Notes: generated from the sequence alone by a model not told the origin. A DNA stretch of 64,000 nt from Chryseobacterium ureilyticum (GCF_900156735.1 NZ_FTOL01000001.1:806001-870000); one strand, 5' to 3'; positions 17,860 to 27,401 are shown, counted from the first letter of the stretch. Numbers and translations are program-made.

Positions 17860-18888
17860 ATGAATATTGACAATCAAATATTATTTTTTTTAAGCGCTAT
17901 CGGTGTTTTCAATAGTGTTATTTTGGGGTTTTATTTTTTATTCTTCAAAAGAAATAAAGTAATATCTGATGTATTTTTAGGGCTTTTATTATTGTCTTTA
18001 AGTACAAGGATCGGAAAATCTGTATTTTATAATTTTAATCCACAGTTGTCAAAAACGTATTTACAAATAGGTTTGTCAGCTTGTTTTTTAATTGGTCCTT
18101 TATTGTATTTTTTTGTTAGATCAATACTACAAAATCTTAATTATTCTTTTGCAAAATATAGTCTCATTTTTATCATTATAATGATAAGTATTTTTGGATT
18201 TCTTTTTCCATACAAGGAAAATCCTGAGATATGGAGAAGAATAATTTATTATTTTATAAATATTCAATGGTTTATTTTTATTGTATTATCTATTTATGAG
18301 GCAAGGCAAATTTTCAGGAAATTAGTAACCCATCGTACCCAAATTAGTTATCAGGAAACCTGGATATTATCAGTGATTTGTGGTGTTTTTGCCATTTGGC
18401 TTTCCTACACTTTATCTAGATATACTTCCTATATTTCTGGGGCTTTGACTTTTTCTTTCAGCTTTTATATTTCTTTCCTTCTGATTTATTATGCAAAAAA
18501 CAAAGCGTTAGTTCCTGTTACCAATAAAGAAAAATACATCAACAAAATAGATGAAAAGCTCGTAAAGGAAATTCAGGAAAAAATTAATATACTTTTTGAA
18601 ACAAGAAAAATTTATACTAATCCTGATCTCACATTATCCATTTTAGCCAAAGAATTAAATATTCGTCCTCAATTACTATCACAATTTATTAATGATAATT
18701 TGAATAAAAGTTTTACTCAGTTCATCAATGAATATCGAATTGATGAAGCAAAAAGACTATTAAAGGAAAGTACTCAGCTGAAAATAGATGCTGTGGGTTT
18801 TGAATCCGGGTTTAATTCGAGCAGTACATTTTATAGTTCATTTAAAAAAATCACCGGAATGACACCTTCCAATTACCAAAAAACATAA
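17860..18888 (+). CDS. AraC-family regulator with membrane sensor domain
   Basis: A 342-residue protein with about seven hydrophobic helices in residues 5-215 and an AraC/XylS DNA-binding domain at the C-terminus (about 240-342), with the second helix-turn-helix ending DAVGFESGFNSSSTFYSSFKKITGMTPSNYQ. Such membrane-tethered AraC proteins are common in flavobacteria. The next gene on the same strand, a secreted DJ-1-type protein with its own promoter, is the likely target. Confidence 0.88.
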   Translation: MNIDNQILFFLSAIGVFNSVILGFYFLFFKRNKVISDVFLGLLLLSLSTRIGKSVFYNFNPQLSKTYLQIGLSACFLIGPLLYFFVRSILQNLNYSFAKYSLIFIIIMISIFGFLFPYKENPEIWRRIIYYFINIQWFIFIVLSIYEARQIFRKLVTHRTQISYQETWILSVICGVFAIWLSYTLSRYTSYISGALTFSFSFYISFLLIYYAKNKALVPVTNKEKYINKIDEKLVKEIQEKINILFETRKIYTNPDLTLSILAKELNIRPQLLSQFINDNLNKSFTQFINEYRIDEAKRLLKESTQLKIDAVGFESGFNSSSTFYSSFKKITGMTPSNYQKT

Positions 18889-18958
18889 TTTTTACTCCTA
18901 AAATATACATTCGTACTTCATGATGATAAACTTGGAATGATTTAAAAGGCAAGCAATA

Positions 18959-18966
18959 TATTTTTG
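18959..18966 (+). promoter_or_regulatory. -7 element of the DJ-1/NTF2-like gene
   Basis: TATTTTTG plus C matches TAnnTTTG; a TTG at 18932-18934 lies 24 bases upstream. The ATG follows at 19001. Confidence 0.45.
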
Positions 18967-19000
18967 CAAAACGTTTTTAACTCATTAAAATCCAACGTTT

Positions 19001-20116
19001 ATGAAAGAAATCTTTTTCGCAATTTTATTTGTATTCCTATCAAATGGATGTTTTGCACAATCGGAACAATCTTTTATTGAGAATTGTATTCAAAACTATA
19101 TTAATGGTACATCTTATAATGAGCCTGATCATATTAGTAAGGCTTTTTATGCCGAAGCCAATCTTTTTTTAAGCCACAAAGAAAAACCTTTATGGATTGT
19201 TCCCATTTCAGAATATGTTAACTGGTTTCAAAGAGGAAATAAAGGAGAATTTAACGGTCGCATAGGAAAAATTATCTCAATAGAATATTTTAATGATATT
19301 GCTATAGCAAAAGCCGAGATTCTTATTCCTGAAAAAAAACAAGAATTTATGGATATGTTCTTGTTAAAGAAAATTGAAGGTAAATGGAAAATAATCAGTA
19401 AATCAGCAAGTAGTAAAGCCAGCAATAAAACAGGTAAAAAAATACTATTCATTGTTTCCAATGCTCATTATTACGGAAAATCTACAATTTCAACGGGCAA
19501 TAGTTTTGCTGAAATCGTAAACGCTTATGATACTTTTGTAAACTCAGGGTATACTGTTGATTTTGTAAGTCCGAAAGGCGGTGATATTCCTTTAGCTTAT
19601 ATCAATACCTCTGATAACTTACAAAAACAATATTTATACAACAAAGACTTTATGTACGCTATAGAAAATACTTTGAATCCTAAACAAATTGATTATAAAA
19701 GCTACAAAGCAGTTCATTATATTGGTGGTGGAAGTGCTATGTATGATGTTCCTGAAAATTCAGACATTCAACGTATCGCGATGCAGGTATATGAAGATAA
19801 CAAAGGTATTATTTCTTCGGTATGTCATGGAACAGCAGGTATTGTTAATTTAAGAACTAAAAATGGCAAATTCTTAGTTCAAGGAAAGACAATAAGTGGC
19901 TATCCTGATTCCTTTGAAAAACAGGATGGTGAATATTTTAAACATTTTCCATTCTTAATTCAGAAGACCATAGAAGAAAGAGGAGGGGCTTTTAAATTTT
20001 CAAAAGGAAATGTATCTCATGTTGAACAAGATGGTCGAATTATTACGGGACAAAATTTTCAATCATCAAATGGCGTTGCTCTGAAAATTATTGAATGGAT
20101 TGAGAAAAATAATTAG
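19001..20116 (+). CDS. Secreted NTF2-like + DJ-1/PfpI fusion protein
   Basis: A 371-residue protein with a signal peptide ending GCFAQ. Residues 20-135 are an NTF2/lumazine-binding-like domain (AFYAEANLFL, FLLKKIEGKWKIISKSAS). Residues 145-371 are a DJ-1/PfpI domain with the nucleophile elbow SSVCHGTAG and the acidic YIGGGSAMYD segment, close to Hsp31/ThiJ-type proteins. Known relatives are glyoxalases or chaperones in the cytoplasm; here the protein is exported, so a periplasmic aldehyde- or stress-response role is inferred. It is probably controlled by the adjacent membrane AraC protein. Confidence 0.85.
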   Translation: MKEIFFAILFVFLSNGCFAQSEQSFIENCIQNYINGTSYNEPDHISKAFYAEANLFLSHKEKPLWIVPISEYVNWFQRGNKGEFNGRIGKIISIEYFNDIAIAKAEILIPEKKQEFMDMFLLKKIEGKWKIISKSASSKASNKTGKKILFIVSNAHYYGKSTISTGNSFAEIVNAYDTFVNSGYTVDFVSPKGGDIPLAYINTSDNLQKQYLYNKDFMYAIENTLNPKQIDYKSYKAVHYIGGGSAMYDVPENSDIQRIAMQVYEDNKGIISSVCHGTAGIVNLRTKNGKFLVQGKTISGYPDSFEKQDGEYFKHFPFLIQKTIEERGGAFKFSKGNVSHVEQDGRIITGQNFQSSNGVALKIIEWIEKNN

Positions 20117-20331
20117 GATAAAACATCTCATCAGCTAGTACAGGTTCACGTGAGTGCGTTTTCTGAACAATTTAAGTTTACTTTTATTTAAAATTATACT
20201 TCTGCTGCTCAAAGTCTCCTGATTTTGAACAGCGAGGTATAATGAACCATATAGATTGACCCAAAATATACTTTAGATGTTCGCAAAGCAATTCTGTCAA
20301 ATTCGAGTTTGTTTTTTAAAAAAATCAACTA
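20117..20331. other. Intergenic space, no feature seen
   Basis: About 215 bases between two convergent genes. No coding frame or strong hairpin is visible. Confidence 0.3.
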
Positions 20332-21177
20332 TTATTTATCAATATGTTTCTTTAAAAAAGCAAGACTTCCTTCAGCCAGTTCCAGTGCATTATAAGGTGA
20401 TTTCTGCCATAATGAAACCTTTTCCTGCATTCCCGGAACTGAAGAACTGAAATTTTCAAGAACCAGATTTCCTTCAAAGTTGATTGCTTCTAACGCAGAG
20501 AAAAGTGCTTCCCAATTTACATTTCCTTCTCCCAACATACCACGGTGAGATTCTGTAACATGGATATGTTTTAGCCTTTTTCCAGCACTGATAATTGGGT
20601 CATAAAAATTGTTTTCCTCAATATTCATATGAAAAGTATCAAGGTGAAGAAAGAGATTATTTTTTTCTGTCTTTTTAATAAGCTCCAGAACATTTTCTGC
20701 GGTATTGCAAACATAGGATTCATAGCGATTGATAGGTTCTACGGCGATATCTATAGTTCTTGCTTGGGCATAATCTGCTACATTACACCATACTTCGGCG
20801 ATGATTTCTTTTTCGCTATCCATAAGGGGCTTTCCGGTAAAGACTCCTATCCCGCTATGCAGTACCCCAGCCAATAGACTCGTTTCCAGTTCATCAACTT
20901 TATCGATTGCTTTTTTGATGAGTTTTTCTGCAACATCAGGATAAAATGCAATATGGGCATCTTTTGGAAGGTTTAATGAACATACGGCTTCCAGGTGATT
21001 TTCTTTGAGCTGTTTTTTTACCGTGGCAGCATCAAAGTCCATTGAATTTGGCAACAGTATTTCGATGAGATCAAACCCTGTCTCTGCGGTTCTTTCTATA
21101 GCATATCTTCCTGATTCGGCATTCCATAACGGAGTGATCCAGGAGAGTAGGGAAGCTCCTAATTTTATATTCATCAT
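20332..21177 (-). CDS. Sugar isomerase/epimerase, D-tagatose/D-psicose 3-epimerase-like
   Basis: A 281-residue TIM-barrel of the AP-endonuclease-2 superfamily. The four metal ligands of ketose 3-epimerases are present in order: E in VEPINRYES, D in HLDTFHMN, H in KHIHVTESHRG and E in LVLENFSS. The HRG after the third ligand is typical of this family. It should interconvert ketoses at C3 in the cytoplasm. The start is one of two adjacent ATG codons (21177 or 21174). It follows the LacI-fructokinase-permease genes on the same strand, fitting a sugar utilisation cluster. Confidence 0.82.
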   Translation of the reverse strand: MMNIKLGASLLSWITPLWNAESGRYAIERTAETGFDLIEILLPNSMDFDAATVKKQLKENHLEAVCSLNLPKDAHIAFYPDVAEKLIKKAIDKVDELETSLLAGVLHSGIGVFTGKPLMDSEKEIIAEVWCNVADYAQARTIDIAVEPINRYESYVCNTAENVLELIKKTEKNNLFLHLDTFHMNIEENNFYDPIISAGKRLKHIHVTESHRGMLGEGNVNWEALFSALEAINFEGNLVLENFSSSVPGMQEKVSLWQKSPYNALELAEGSLAFLKKHIDK

Positions 21178-21249
21178 AATTTTTTTATTTTTAAAAAGTT
21201 CATTATTCTGTTTGTATTCGAAATAAGTCCCGAATATTTTTGCTCCTGC

Positions 21250-21465
21250 CTATACATCCCAATCGCGTCTCATAATATTTCTTGCCTCTACAAAAGCTTC
21301 CGGTAAGGCTACAATCATCCCTATATTAGATTTTGAATCTACATTTCCAAGAAAAGTTCCGCCGGAATAAAAGCTTAATCTCGCCCACATATCAATCTTT
21401 GTACTTGTTGTACTGTCACCGCGAACTAATAGGACTAAAATGAAAAGCCTGTAAAAAATCAACAT
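21250..21465 (-). pseudogene. Possible gene remnant between permease and epimerase
   Basis: A 71-codon open stretch whose last 45 residues look protein-like (ARLSFYSGGTFLGN, MIVALPEAFVEARN), with no start signal and with coding-like fragments in another frame upstream (about 21495-21590, containing LSLGTTGRQLNL). The stretch of 460 bases between permease and epimerase is unusual inside an operon and looks like decayed coding DNA. I cannot name the parent family. Confidence 0.3.
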
Positions 21466-21638
21466 AATCTCCCTGATTCATCCTTCCTCCTAAAGATCCT
21501 GATTATTCAGATTTAATTGTCTTCCTGTTGTTCCCAAGGAAAGATTCTTGTTGGTGATGGTATTCTGGACATTAATTTTCCAGCTGATGCATACAAGTAA
21601 AATGCACCATCCTCATACAATCTTCATTTTCATACGAA

Positions 21639-22882
21639 TTACTTAAGAGTTTTAGGCTTATAGAATTTTAATGCAAACAACAAAATTACTGCATAGCACA
21701 GGATAGGAAGTAGATAAGCATGGGCGATATCTTTCTCTGCAATTCTACCCATGATCGGAGGAAAACAGCTCCTCCAAACATCGCCATAACCAGGAATGAG
21801 GAAGCTTGCTGGACCTTTGATCCCAATCTTTTAAGACCGAGACTGAAAATTGTAGGATACATTACGCTCAGGAAAAGGTTGAGTAAAATAAGACTTATGA
21901 AAGAGACCCAGCCAAAACTTTGGGAAATAACCAAGCAAAGAATAATATTACATGTTGTAAATATAGCCAGTAGCTTATTGGGAGCAATGAATCTCATCAG
22001 GAAGGTCCCGATAAATCTTCCAATCATCATCATAGCCATACTCAAAGAAAAATAACAGGATGCCTGTATTTCAGGAAGGTGCATTTTTTCTACTCCATAA
22101 TTGATAAAATATGCCCATGTCCCGCCTTGTGCGGCAATATTGAAAAATTGGGCAATAACTGCAAATATAAAATGCCTTTGTTTATAGAGTGGCGCATGAG
22201 GATCTGAAATAGATTCTTCTTCACCTTTTTCATTTTCTAAAATCAGGATGTCTTCTGCATGAGAATCTTTGAGATCCGGTACTCTGATGAAACTGAAAAT
22301 AATAGTGATCACCAAAATCACAATGCCAATCCATGTATATAGATTTTTTACAGAATTCAAAGAACCTGATCCAGAATCTGGAGTTCCGAAAATAAAATAA
22401 CCACCCAAAAGAGGACCAATAATAGCTCCTAAACCATTAAAAGACTGAGCGAAATTCACTCTTTGGTCACTCGTTCTTTCATCACCCAAGGCAGCAACAA
22501 AAGGGTGTGCCACAGTTTCAAGCGTTGCCATTCCCATAGCAAGAACAAAAAGAGCTAATCTGAAAAAATCAAAGGAAGAAGTATCAGCTGCCGGAATAAA
22601 TAAAAATGCCCCCAAAGCAAAAAGGGAAAGCCCTAAGATGACACCCGATTTATAGCCGAATCTTTTCATAAAAATACCAGCCGGGATTCCCATGAGTGCA
22701 TACGCACCAAAAATAGAAAGCTGTACAAGCCCTGATTTTGATTTTGAAATGTGAAGAAGATTCTGAAAATGCTTATTAAGTACATCCCCCATAGTAAGCG
22801 CAATAGCCCAAAAGAAGAATAGAGAGGTAACAAAAGACAGGACAATATAATATTTCTTATCTGTAAATTTTGGAGTAGCCAT
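21639..22882 (-). pseudogene. FucP-family sugar:H+ symporter, frameshifted near the C-terminus
   Basis: A major-facilitator protein of the fucose/glucose-galactose permease type (GIPAGIFMKRFGYKSG loop, VETVAHP-like segment ETVAHPFVAALG, 11 intact helices). The frame breaks at about 21756-21763: FGGAVF should continue PPIMGRIAEKD, but a base is missing in the TTTTCCTCCG run. In the next frame the expected end is intact (YLLPILCYAV, then LKFYKPKTLK and a stop at 21639). The in-frame product instead ends at 21686 with 22 or so foreign residues and loses the last helix. Start at 22882 (MATPKF) is 10 bases after the kinase stop; a longer frame to 22987 overlaps the kinase and is rejected. A sequencing error would give the same picture. 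Confidence 0.8.
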
Positions 22883-22892
22883 AGTATGTGTT

Positions 22893-23807
22893 TTAAGAAG
22901 TTTTACAGCAGTTATTTTCTCTGAATGTTCTAAATTCTTCATAGGTGTAATCCGGGCACGCTCCTGATTTTGAAGTGATGAAAGCACCTAATGATGTTGC
23001 CTGTTTCATAATTTCTTCCGGTGATCTGCCTTGGATTCTTTTAGACAGAAACCCTGCAAGAAACGAATCTCCACTTCCTACTGTATCTGCAATCTCAATA
23101 TGAACTGCCGGGAAATTATAAGAGGTACTGCCTACAAAATATCTGGCACCTTTACTCCCTTTGGTAAGAATGATTTCATTCAGGTCAAAATAATTCTGAA
23201 GATGTCTGATACTTGTATCTTCATCAATATAATCTTCGCCAAGAAATTCCAGAATGGTTCTAAGTTCTGCTTTATTCATTTTGACAAGATCGGCTTTATG
23301 CAATAGTTCCTTTATGAAGTCAAAATCAATGAATGGAGGACGGAAATTAACATCAAATATTCTGAATTTTGAATGTTCCAAAAGTTCAAGTAATGTTTTT
23401 TTGGAGACTTCATTTCTGGCGATTAAACTTCCAAAAACAAATGCCTTAGAATTCTGAATCAATTCTTTATGTTTAGGAAGAGCCTCAATATAATCCCATG
23501 CCACTTCTTTTACAATTTCATATTGAGCCTCTCCATGCTCATCGAAATTTGCAAGTACAGTTCCTGTAGGTCTTTCCCGATCTACCTGTATAAAATCTGT
23601 TGTTATTCCCCACTGATCAATTTGATTGAGAAGCTGTTGTCCTAATGTATCATTCCCGATTCTACTCAGCATTTTTGTATCAATTCCCATTTTAAAAAGA
23701 TTGTAAGCTACATTAAATGGAGCACCTCCAGCTCTGGAACCGGAAGGGAAAATGTCCCATAGAACCTCTCCAAAGCATACGACGTAGTTAAATTTATTTG
23801 TATTCAT
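22893..23807 (-). CDS. PfkB-family sugar kinase, probable fructokinase
   Basis: A 304-residue ribokinase-like enzyme. It starts with the fructokinase pattern VVCFGEVLWDIFPSG, has the GGAPFNVAYNL substrate motif and the C-terminal DTVGSGDSFLAGF motif carrying the catalytic Asp and anion hole. It should phosphorylate fructose with ATP in the cytoplasm. It lies downstream of lacI-type gene and upstream of the permease in one operon, with an operator in its leader. Confidence 0.88.
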   Translation of the reverse strand: MNTNKFNYVVCFGEVLWDIFPSGSRAGGAPFNVAYNLFKMGIDTKMLSRIGNDTLGQQLLNQIDQWGITTDFIQVDRERPTGTVLANFDEHGEAQYEIVKEVAWDYIEALPKHKELIQNSKAFVFGSLIARNEVSKKTLLELLEHSKFRIFDVNFRPPFIDFDFIKELLHKADLVKMNKAELRTILEFLGEDYIDEDTSIRHLQNYFDLNEIILTKGSKGARYFVGSTSYNFPAVHIEIADTVGSGDSFLAGFLSKRIQGRSPEEIMKQATSLGAFITSKSGACPDYTYEEFRTFRENNCCKTS

Positions 23808-23813
23808 ATTAGG

Positions 23814-23825
23814 TTAAACGTTTAA
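23814..23825. promoter_or_regulatory. LacI-family operator, kinase leader
   Basis: Perfect palindrome TTAAACGTTTAA with the central CG of LacI-family operators, 7 bases upstream of the kinase ATG. It recurs at 24871 and 25071. Confidence 0.65.
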
Positions 23826-23862
23826 GTTAATATGTAAAAAAAATGTTTGACTGGAAATTAGG

Positions 23863-24870
23863 TTATTGTAAGGAGGCTTTAGAGACAAGTTTTGCTGATA
23901 ATGTAATCCTTTTTCCGGTTTCTACATAATTGTTGATTTGCCCATCCAGCAATTTAATAGCCTCTTCAGCCATTTCTTTAATAGGCTGTTGAATATAGGT
24001 GATCTCTGTTGGAAAAAGTTCATAGGCATCAGTTTCATCAAATGCTACTACAGATACCTGTCCCGGAACTTTTATATTATTTTTAACAAGATAGGAAAGA
24101 CCAGCTACAGCAAGTTTATTACTGGAGAAATAGAGCGCTTTATTTTCCGGTGTTTTTCCCAGCAACTTTCCTAACTGTAAATGTACTTCTTCAGCTATAT
24201 TTTCTAATCCTACCAAAAGATACTGCACATCAACTGGTTTTTCTGAAGATTTTATTGCCTTTTCAAAACCGTGCTGACGGTCCAGCAGGTGTGGAAGCTC
24301 AGTTTCATAACCTATATAGATTATTTTATTAAAATTCTTACTGATGAGTAAGTTGGTTGTACTTTCTGTTATTTCCTGGTTATCAATCGTAATCCTGGGA
24401 ATGGTAACCCCTTTAAGATACCTGTCAATGGTTACAATAGGGTATTTAATATTGATGAGGTTTTCAAGTGTTTTTTCTGACCCGGATACCGGAGCAACGA
24501 TCATTCCGTCCACTTGTTGTTGTGAAAAAAGCTCTATAAGTTTTTTAAATTTTTCTGCATTTTCATCAGAACTACCAATGATTAAAGTATAGCCTAGTTT
24601 TAAAGCCTTATCTTCCAGGCTCCTCGCCATATGTGAATAGAACTCATTAGAAATATCTGCTACAATAAGTCCCAGAAGCTTTGTTTTATTGGTTTTAAGG
24701 CTTTTTGCGATCTTATTGGGAGTATAGTTAATCGTTTCAGCAACTTCAAAAATTTTTTTCCGCGTCTCTTCACTAATGCGTTGTCCTTCCTTTCTGTTGA
24801 GAACATAAGATACTGTGGCTACGGAAACTCCTGCCAATGTAGCAATATCTTTTATAGAAGGTCTTTTCAT
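23863..24870 (-). CDS. LacI-family transcriptional regulator
   Basis: A 335-residue regulator: N-terminal helix-turn-helix with IKDIATLAGVSVATVSYVLN and the hinge helix PNKIAKSLKTNKT, followed by a periplasmic-binding-protein-like sensor domain (to VAFDETDAYELF). Three similar palindromes around the gene are its probable sites, one overlapping its own promoter. It heads the row of kinase, permease and epimerase genes and likely responds to a fructose-type sugar or its phosphate. Confidence 0.93.
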   Translation of the reverse strand: MKRPSIKDIATLAGVSVATVSYVLNRKEGQRISEETRKKIFEVAETINYTPNKIAKSLKTNKTKLLGLIVADISNEFYSHMARSLEDKALKLGYTLIIGSSDENAEKFKKLIELFSQQQVDGMIVAPVSGSEKTLENLINIKYPIVTIDRYLKGVTIPRITIDNQEITESTTNLLISKNFNKIIYIGYETELPHLLDRQHGFEKAIKSSEKPVDVQYLLVGLENIAEEVHLQLGKLLGKTPENKALYFSSNKLAVAGLSYLVKNNIKVPGQVSVVAFDETDAYELFPTEITYIQQPIKEMAEEAIKLLDGQINNYVETGKRITLSAKLVSKASLQ

Positions 24871-24882
24871 TTAATCGTTTAA
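24871..24882. promoter_or_regulatory. LacI-family operator, autoregulatory
   Basis: TTAATCGTTTAA, one base off a perfect palindrome, directly before the lacI-type ATG and next to its -7 box at 24887-24894, so binding would block transcript start. Confidence 0.6.
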
Positions 24883-24886
24883 ATCA

Positions 24887-24894
24887 CAAAAGTA
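24887..24894 (-). promoter_or_regulatory. -7 element of the LacI-type gene
   Basis: TACTTTTG on the minus strand matches TAnnTTTG, 17 bases before the ATG at 24870. Confidence 0.5.
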
Positions 24895-25490
24895 TTTCAT
24901 AAAATAGGAAAAAAACAATAGCAAGATTTTTTGGTGGTTTAAGAAAATAATGTAATTTCGCGAATTTTTTAATCATAATGTAATATGCTGTTATTCAGCG
25001 TGTTGTATTAAAAAGATTGTTTTAATATTAACAAATTGTTACATTATACCAATGTGTCCATTAAATTTGGTTAAACGTTTATCCAGTAATTTTTTTAATG
25101 ATATATTGATAGGATCTTTGTATTATTATATGCTTTCAGAGTATTAAACATATATTCTCAAGGAAATTTTTTAAGCATCATTACTATTACAGCTGCTCAT
25201 TTCTTTACCCAATCTGGAATACTTAAACGGATACACTTGATATAACTGCAAAATGAGGAGTGCTGAAAACTGATGAATTACTGCTCGCGCTTTAATTAAC
25301 TGAGTTAAAAACAAGCTTGATATAGGAGATATCTATTACTTACATACCTACCGCTTCTTTAAATTGGGATAGATTATCATTGGAAAAATCTATTACTGAA
25401 GAAAATAATTTTAATATTTTTTTAACATAAGAATTATTTTTTAGGCACGAAGATTGTTTATTTATATACCAATTACTAAAATATTATATT
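24895..25490. other. Gene-free region with an orphan LacI operator
   Basis: Nearly 600 bases without a credible gene. Its one clear element is the third LacI-type operator at 25071. Short open stretches after it are interrupted by stops in all frames. Confidence 0.4.
25071..25082. promoter_or_regulatory. Third LacI-family operator, no adjacent target gene
   Basis: TTAAACGTTTAT, one base off the perfect palindrome at 23814. The nearest plus-strand gene starts over 400 bases away and is unrelated to sugar use; the site may once have controlled a divergent transporter or hydrolase gene. Confidence 0.5.
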
Positions 25491-25790
25491 ATGAATAATT
25501 CAGATTACAACAAAGCGGAAAATGCAGTAGATCAAACAAAAAACTCTTTAAAGAATGCAGCTGATGATGCAAAATGGAAAATCAATGAGTTAGCAGATAA
25601 AGCTAAAGATTATATCAATGAAAAAAGAGATAATGATCAGGAAGCAACTCAGGAAGATTGGTTAGATAGAGTAAAGTCAAACTTTTCAGATGCATGGGAA
25701 GATATTAAAGATAAGGCTGATGAAGCTTGGGAAAGTACCAAAGATGCTGCAGAAGATGTGAAAGCGGAATGGAGAAAGAAAACCAATTAA
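25491..25790 (+). CDS. Small charged helical stress-type protein (LEA/YtxH-like)
   Basis: A 99-residue, highly hydrophilic protein with repeated amphipathic 11-residue-like units (AADDAKWKINELADKAKDY, SDAWEDIKDKADEAWEST) and no hydrophobic core, like late-embryogenesis-abundant, apolipoprotein-like or CsbD/YtxH-type proteins. It probably coats membranes or protects proteins during drying or salt stress. Its own terminator follows. Confidence 0.7.
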   Translation: MNNSDYNKAENAVDQTKNSLKNAADDAKWKINELADKAKDYINEKRDNDQEATQEDWLDRVKSNFSDAWEDIKDKADEAWESTKDAAEDVKAEWRKKTN

Positions 25791-25806
25791 TGGTAGCTTA
25801 ATAGAT

Positions 25807-25840
25807 AAATGCCCGGGACTTCTAGTTCCGGGCATTTATT
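25807..25840 (+). terminator. Terminator after the stress-type gene
   Basis: AAATGCCCGG (25807-25816) pairs with CCGGGCATTT (25828-25837), extended inward by further pairs, and is followed by a T-rich stretch. Confidence 0.7.
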
Positions 25841-26026
25841 ATTTTAGTCAATATTTTAGTTTATTTATATCTTAAATTATTATTGTCTGTAGATAGCAAA
25901 TTTATTTCTTCGTGTAATTTTGTTCATTCTATATTCATTGTTTTTTTTGTTCCGTACTTACTTATCTGAGCAGCTTATTTTATTTAAAAATTAGTTTATT
26001 AATATTCTTTTTAATTTGTTTATTAG

Positions 26027-26034
26027 TATATTTG
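26027..26034 (+). promoter_or_regulatory. -7 element of the photolyase operon
   Basis: TATATTTG fits TAnnTTTG exactly, 47 bases before the ATG. A repeated GTTTATTA-like sequence precedes it and could hold a regulator site. Confidence 0.5.
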
Positions 26035-26081
26035 TGTTCAAATATTAAAAACGAATATACATATATCAAACAGATAAAATC

Positions 26082-27365
26082 ATGAATAAAGTGAATGTTT
26101 TTTGGTTCAGAAGAGATCTTAGATTGGAAGATAATACAGGGCTTCATCATGCGCTTAATTCAGGGTTAAAGGTTATTCCGGTTTTTATTTTTGATACTGA
26201 GATACTGAACCAGCTTCAGAATAAAAATGACAAAAGGGTAGATTATATTCATCAGGCTTTACAGCAGGTTCATAAAGAGCTGAAAAAACACAATAGTGGA
26301 CTGTATGTTTATTATGGTAATCCGAAGGAGGTCTTTGAAAAAATAATCCAGGATTTTAATATTGATACTGTCTTTAGCAACAGGGATTATGAGCCGCAAG
26401 CCATACAACGGGATCGGAAGATTGCTGATTTGCTGTTGAAGCACCATATTCAATTTAAAAATTTTAAAGATCAGGTCATCTTTGAAAAAAATAATATTTT
26501 AAAAAATGACCTTTCTCCCTATACTGTTTTTACTCCCTACTCAAAGAAATGGAAGGAGAATTTGAAAAAAATAGAAACGGTTACTACAGATTGGGCTCAT
26601 TTTGAAAATTATAATGGACCTTCAGAAATCCTTTCATTAAAGGAAATTGGATTTGAGAAAACAGATCTTGAATTTATAAAACCAGAGCTGGACAGCAGTA
26701 TAATAGATTCTTATGATAAGTACAGGGATTTTCCTGCAAAGGATCGTACAAGTCATCTTGGAACTGCACTTCGTTTTGGAACTATTTCGATCCGGAAATG
26801 TGTGCAATATGCAGTTAAACATAATGAAGTATGGCTTAATGAACTTATCTGGAGGGAATTCCTCATGCAGATCCTATATCATTTTCCAAGTGTTGTTCAT
26901 CAGTGTTTTAAAAAGAAATATGAAAATATTGTTTGGAGAAACAATGAAAAAGAATTTAAAGCCTGGTGTGAAGGTAAAACGGGATATCCAATTGTAGATG
27001 CCGGAATGAGACAGCTCAATGAAACCGGATTGATGCATAACAGGGTTAGAATGATCACGGCAAGTTTCCTTACCAAGCATCTGCTTATTGATTGGCGGTG
27101 GGGAGAGGCTTATTTTGCTGAAAAATTGCTAGACTATGACCTGGCAGCTAATAATGGAAACTGGCAATGGGCTGCGGGCTGTGGTTGTGATGCTGCACCT
27201 TATTTCAGGATATTCAATCCCTATGAACAAACAAAAAAGTTTGATAAAGATATTCAGTATATCAGAAAGTGGCTTCCGGAAGATTATAAGGAAGAACCCA
27301 TTGTAGAGCATACAAAAGCCAGAGAAAGAGCTTTAAAAGTTTATAAAGAAGCTTTGGCAGAATAA
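26082..27365 (+). CDS. phrB: Deoxyribodipyrimidine photolyase (class I CPD type)
   Basis: A 427-residue photolyase with an N-terminal antenna domain (VFWFRRDLRLEDN) and a C-terminal FAD-binding helical domain. Signature parts include RTSHLGTALRFGTIS, ELIWREF, VDAGMRQLNETGLMHNRVRM, LLIDWRWGE and NGNWQWAAGCGCDAAPYFRIFNP; the last contains the tryptophan and Asn contacts to FAD and lesion. It uses light to split cyclobutane pyrimidine dimers. Ferrochelatase follows 36 bases later on the same strand. Confidence 0.94.
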   Translation: MNKVNVFWFRRDLRLEDNTGLHHALNSGLKVIPVFIFDTEILNQLQNKNDKRVDYIHQALQQVHKELKKHNSGLYVYYGNPKEVFEKIIQDFNIDTVFSNRDYEPQAIQRDRKIADLLLKHHIQFKNFKDQVIFEKNNILKNDLSPYTVFTPYSKKWKENLKKIETVTTDWAHFENYNGPSEILSLKEIGFEKTDLEFIKPELDSSIIDSYDKYRDFPAKDRTSHLGTALRFGTISIRKCVQYAVKHNEVWLNELIWREFLMQILYHFPSVVHQCFKKKYENIVWRNNEKEFKAWCEGKTGYPIVDAGMRQLNETGLMHNRVRMITASFLTKHLLIDWRWGEAYFAEKLLDYDLAANNGNWQWAAGCGCDAAPYFRIFNPYEQTKKFDKDIQYIRKWLPEDYKEEPIVEHTKARERALKVYKEALAE

Positions 27366-27401
27366 CAGATAGTACAACTATTCACTAATAAATAAATAAC
27401 A

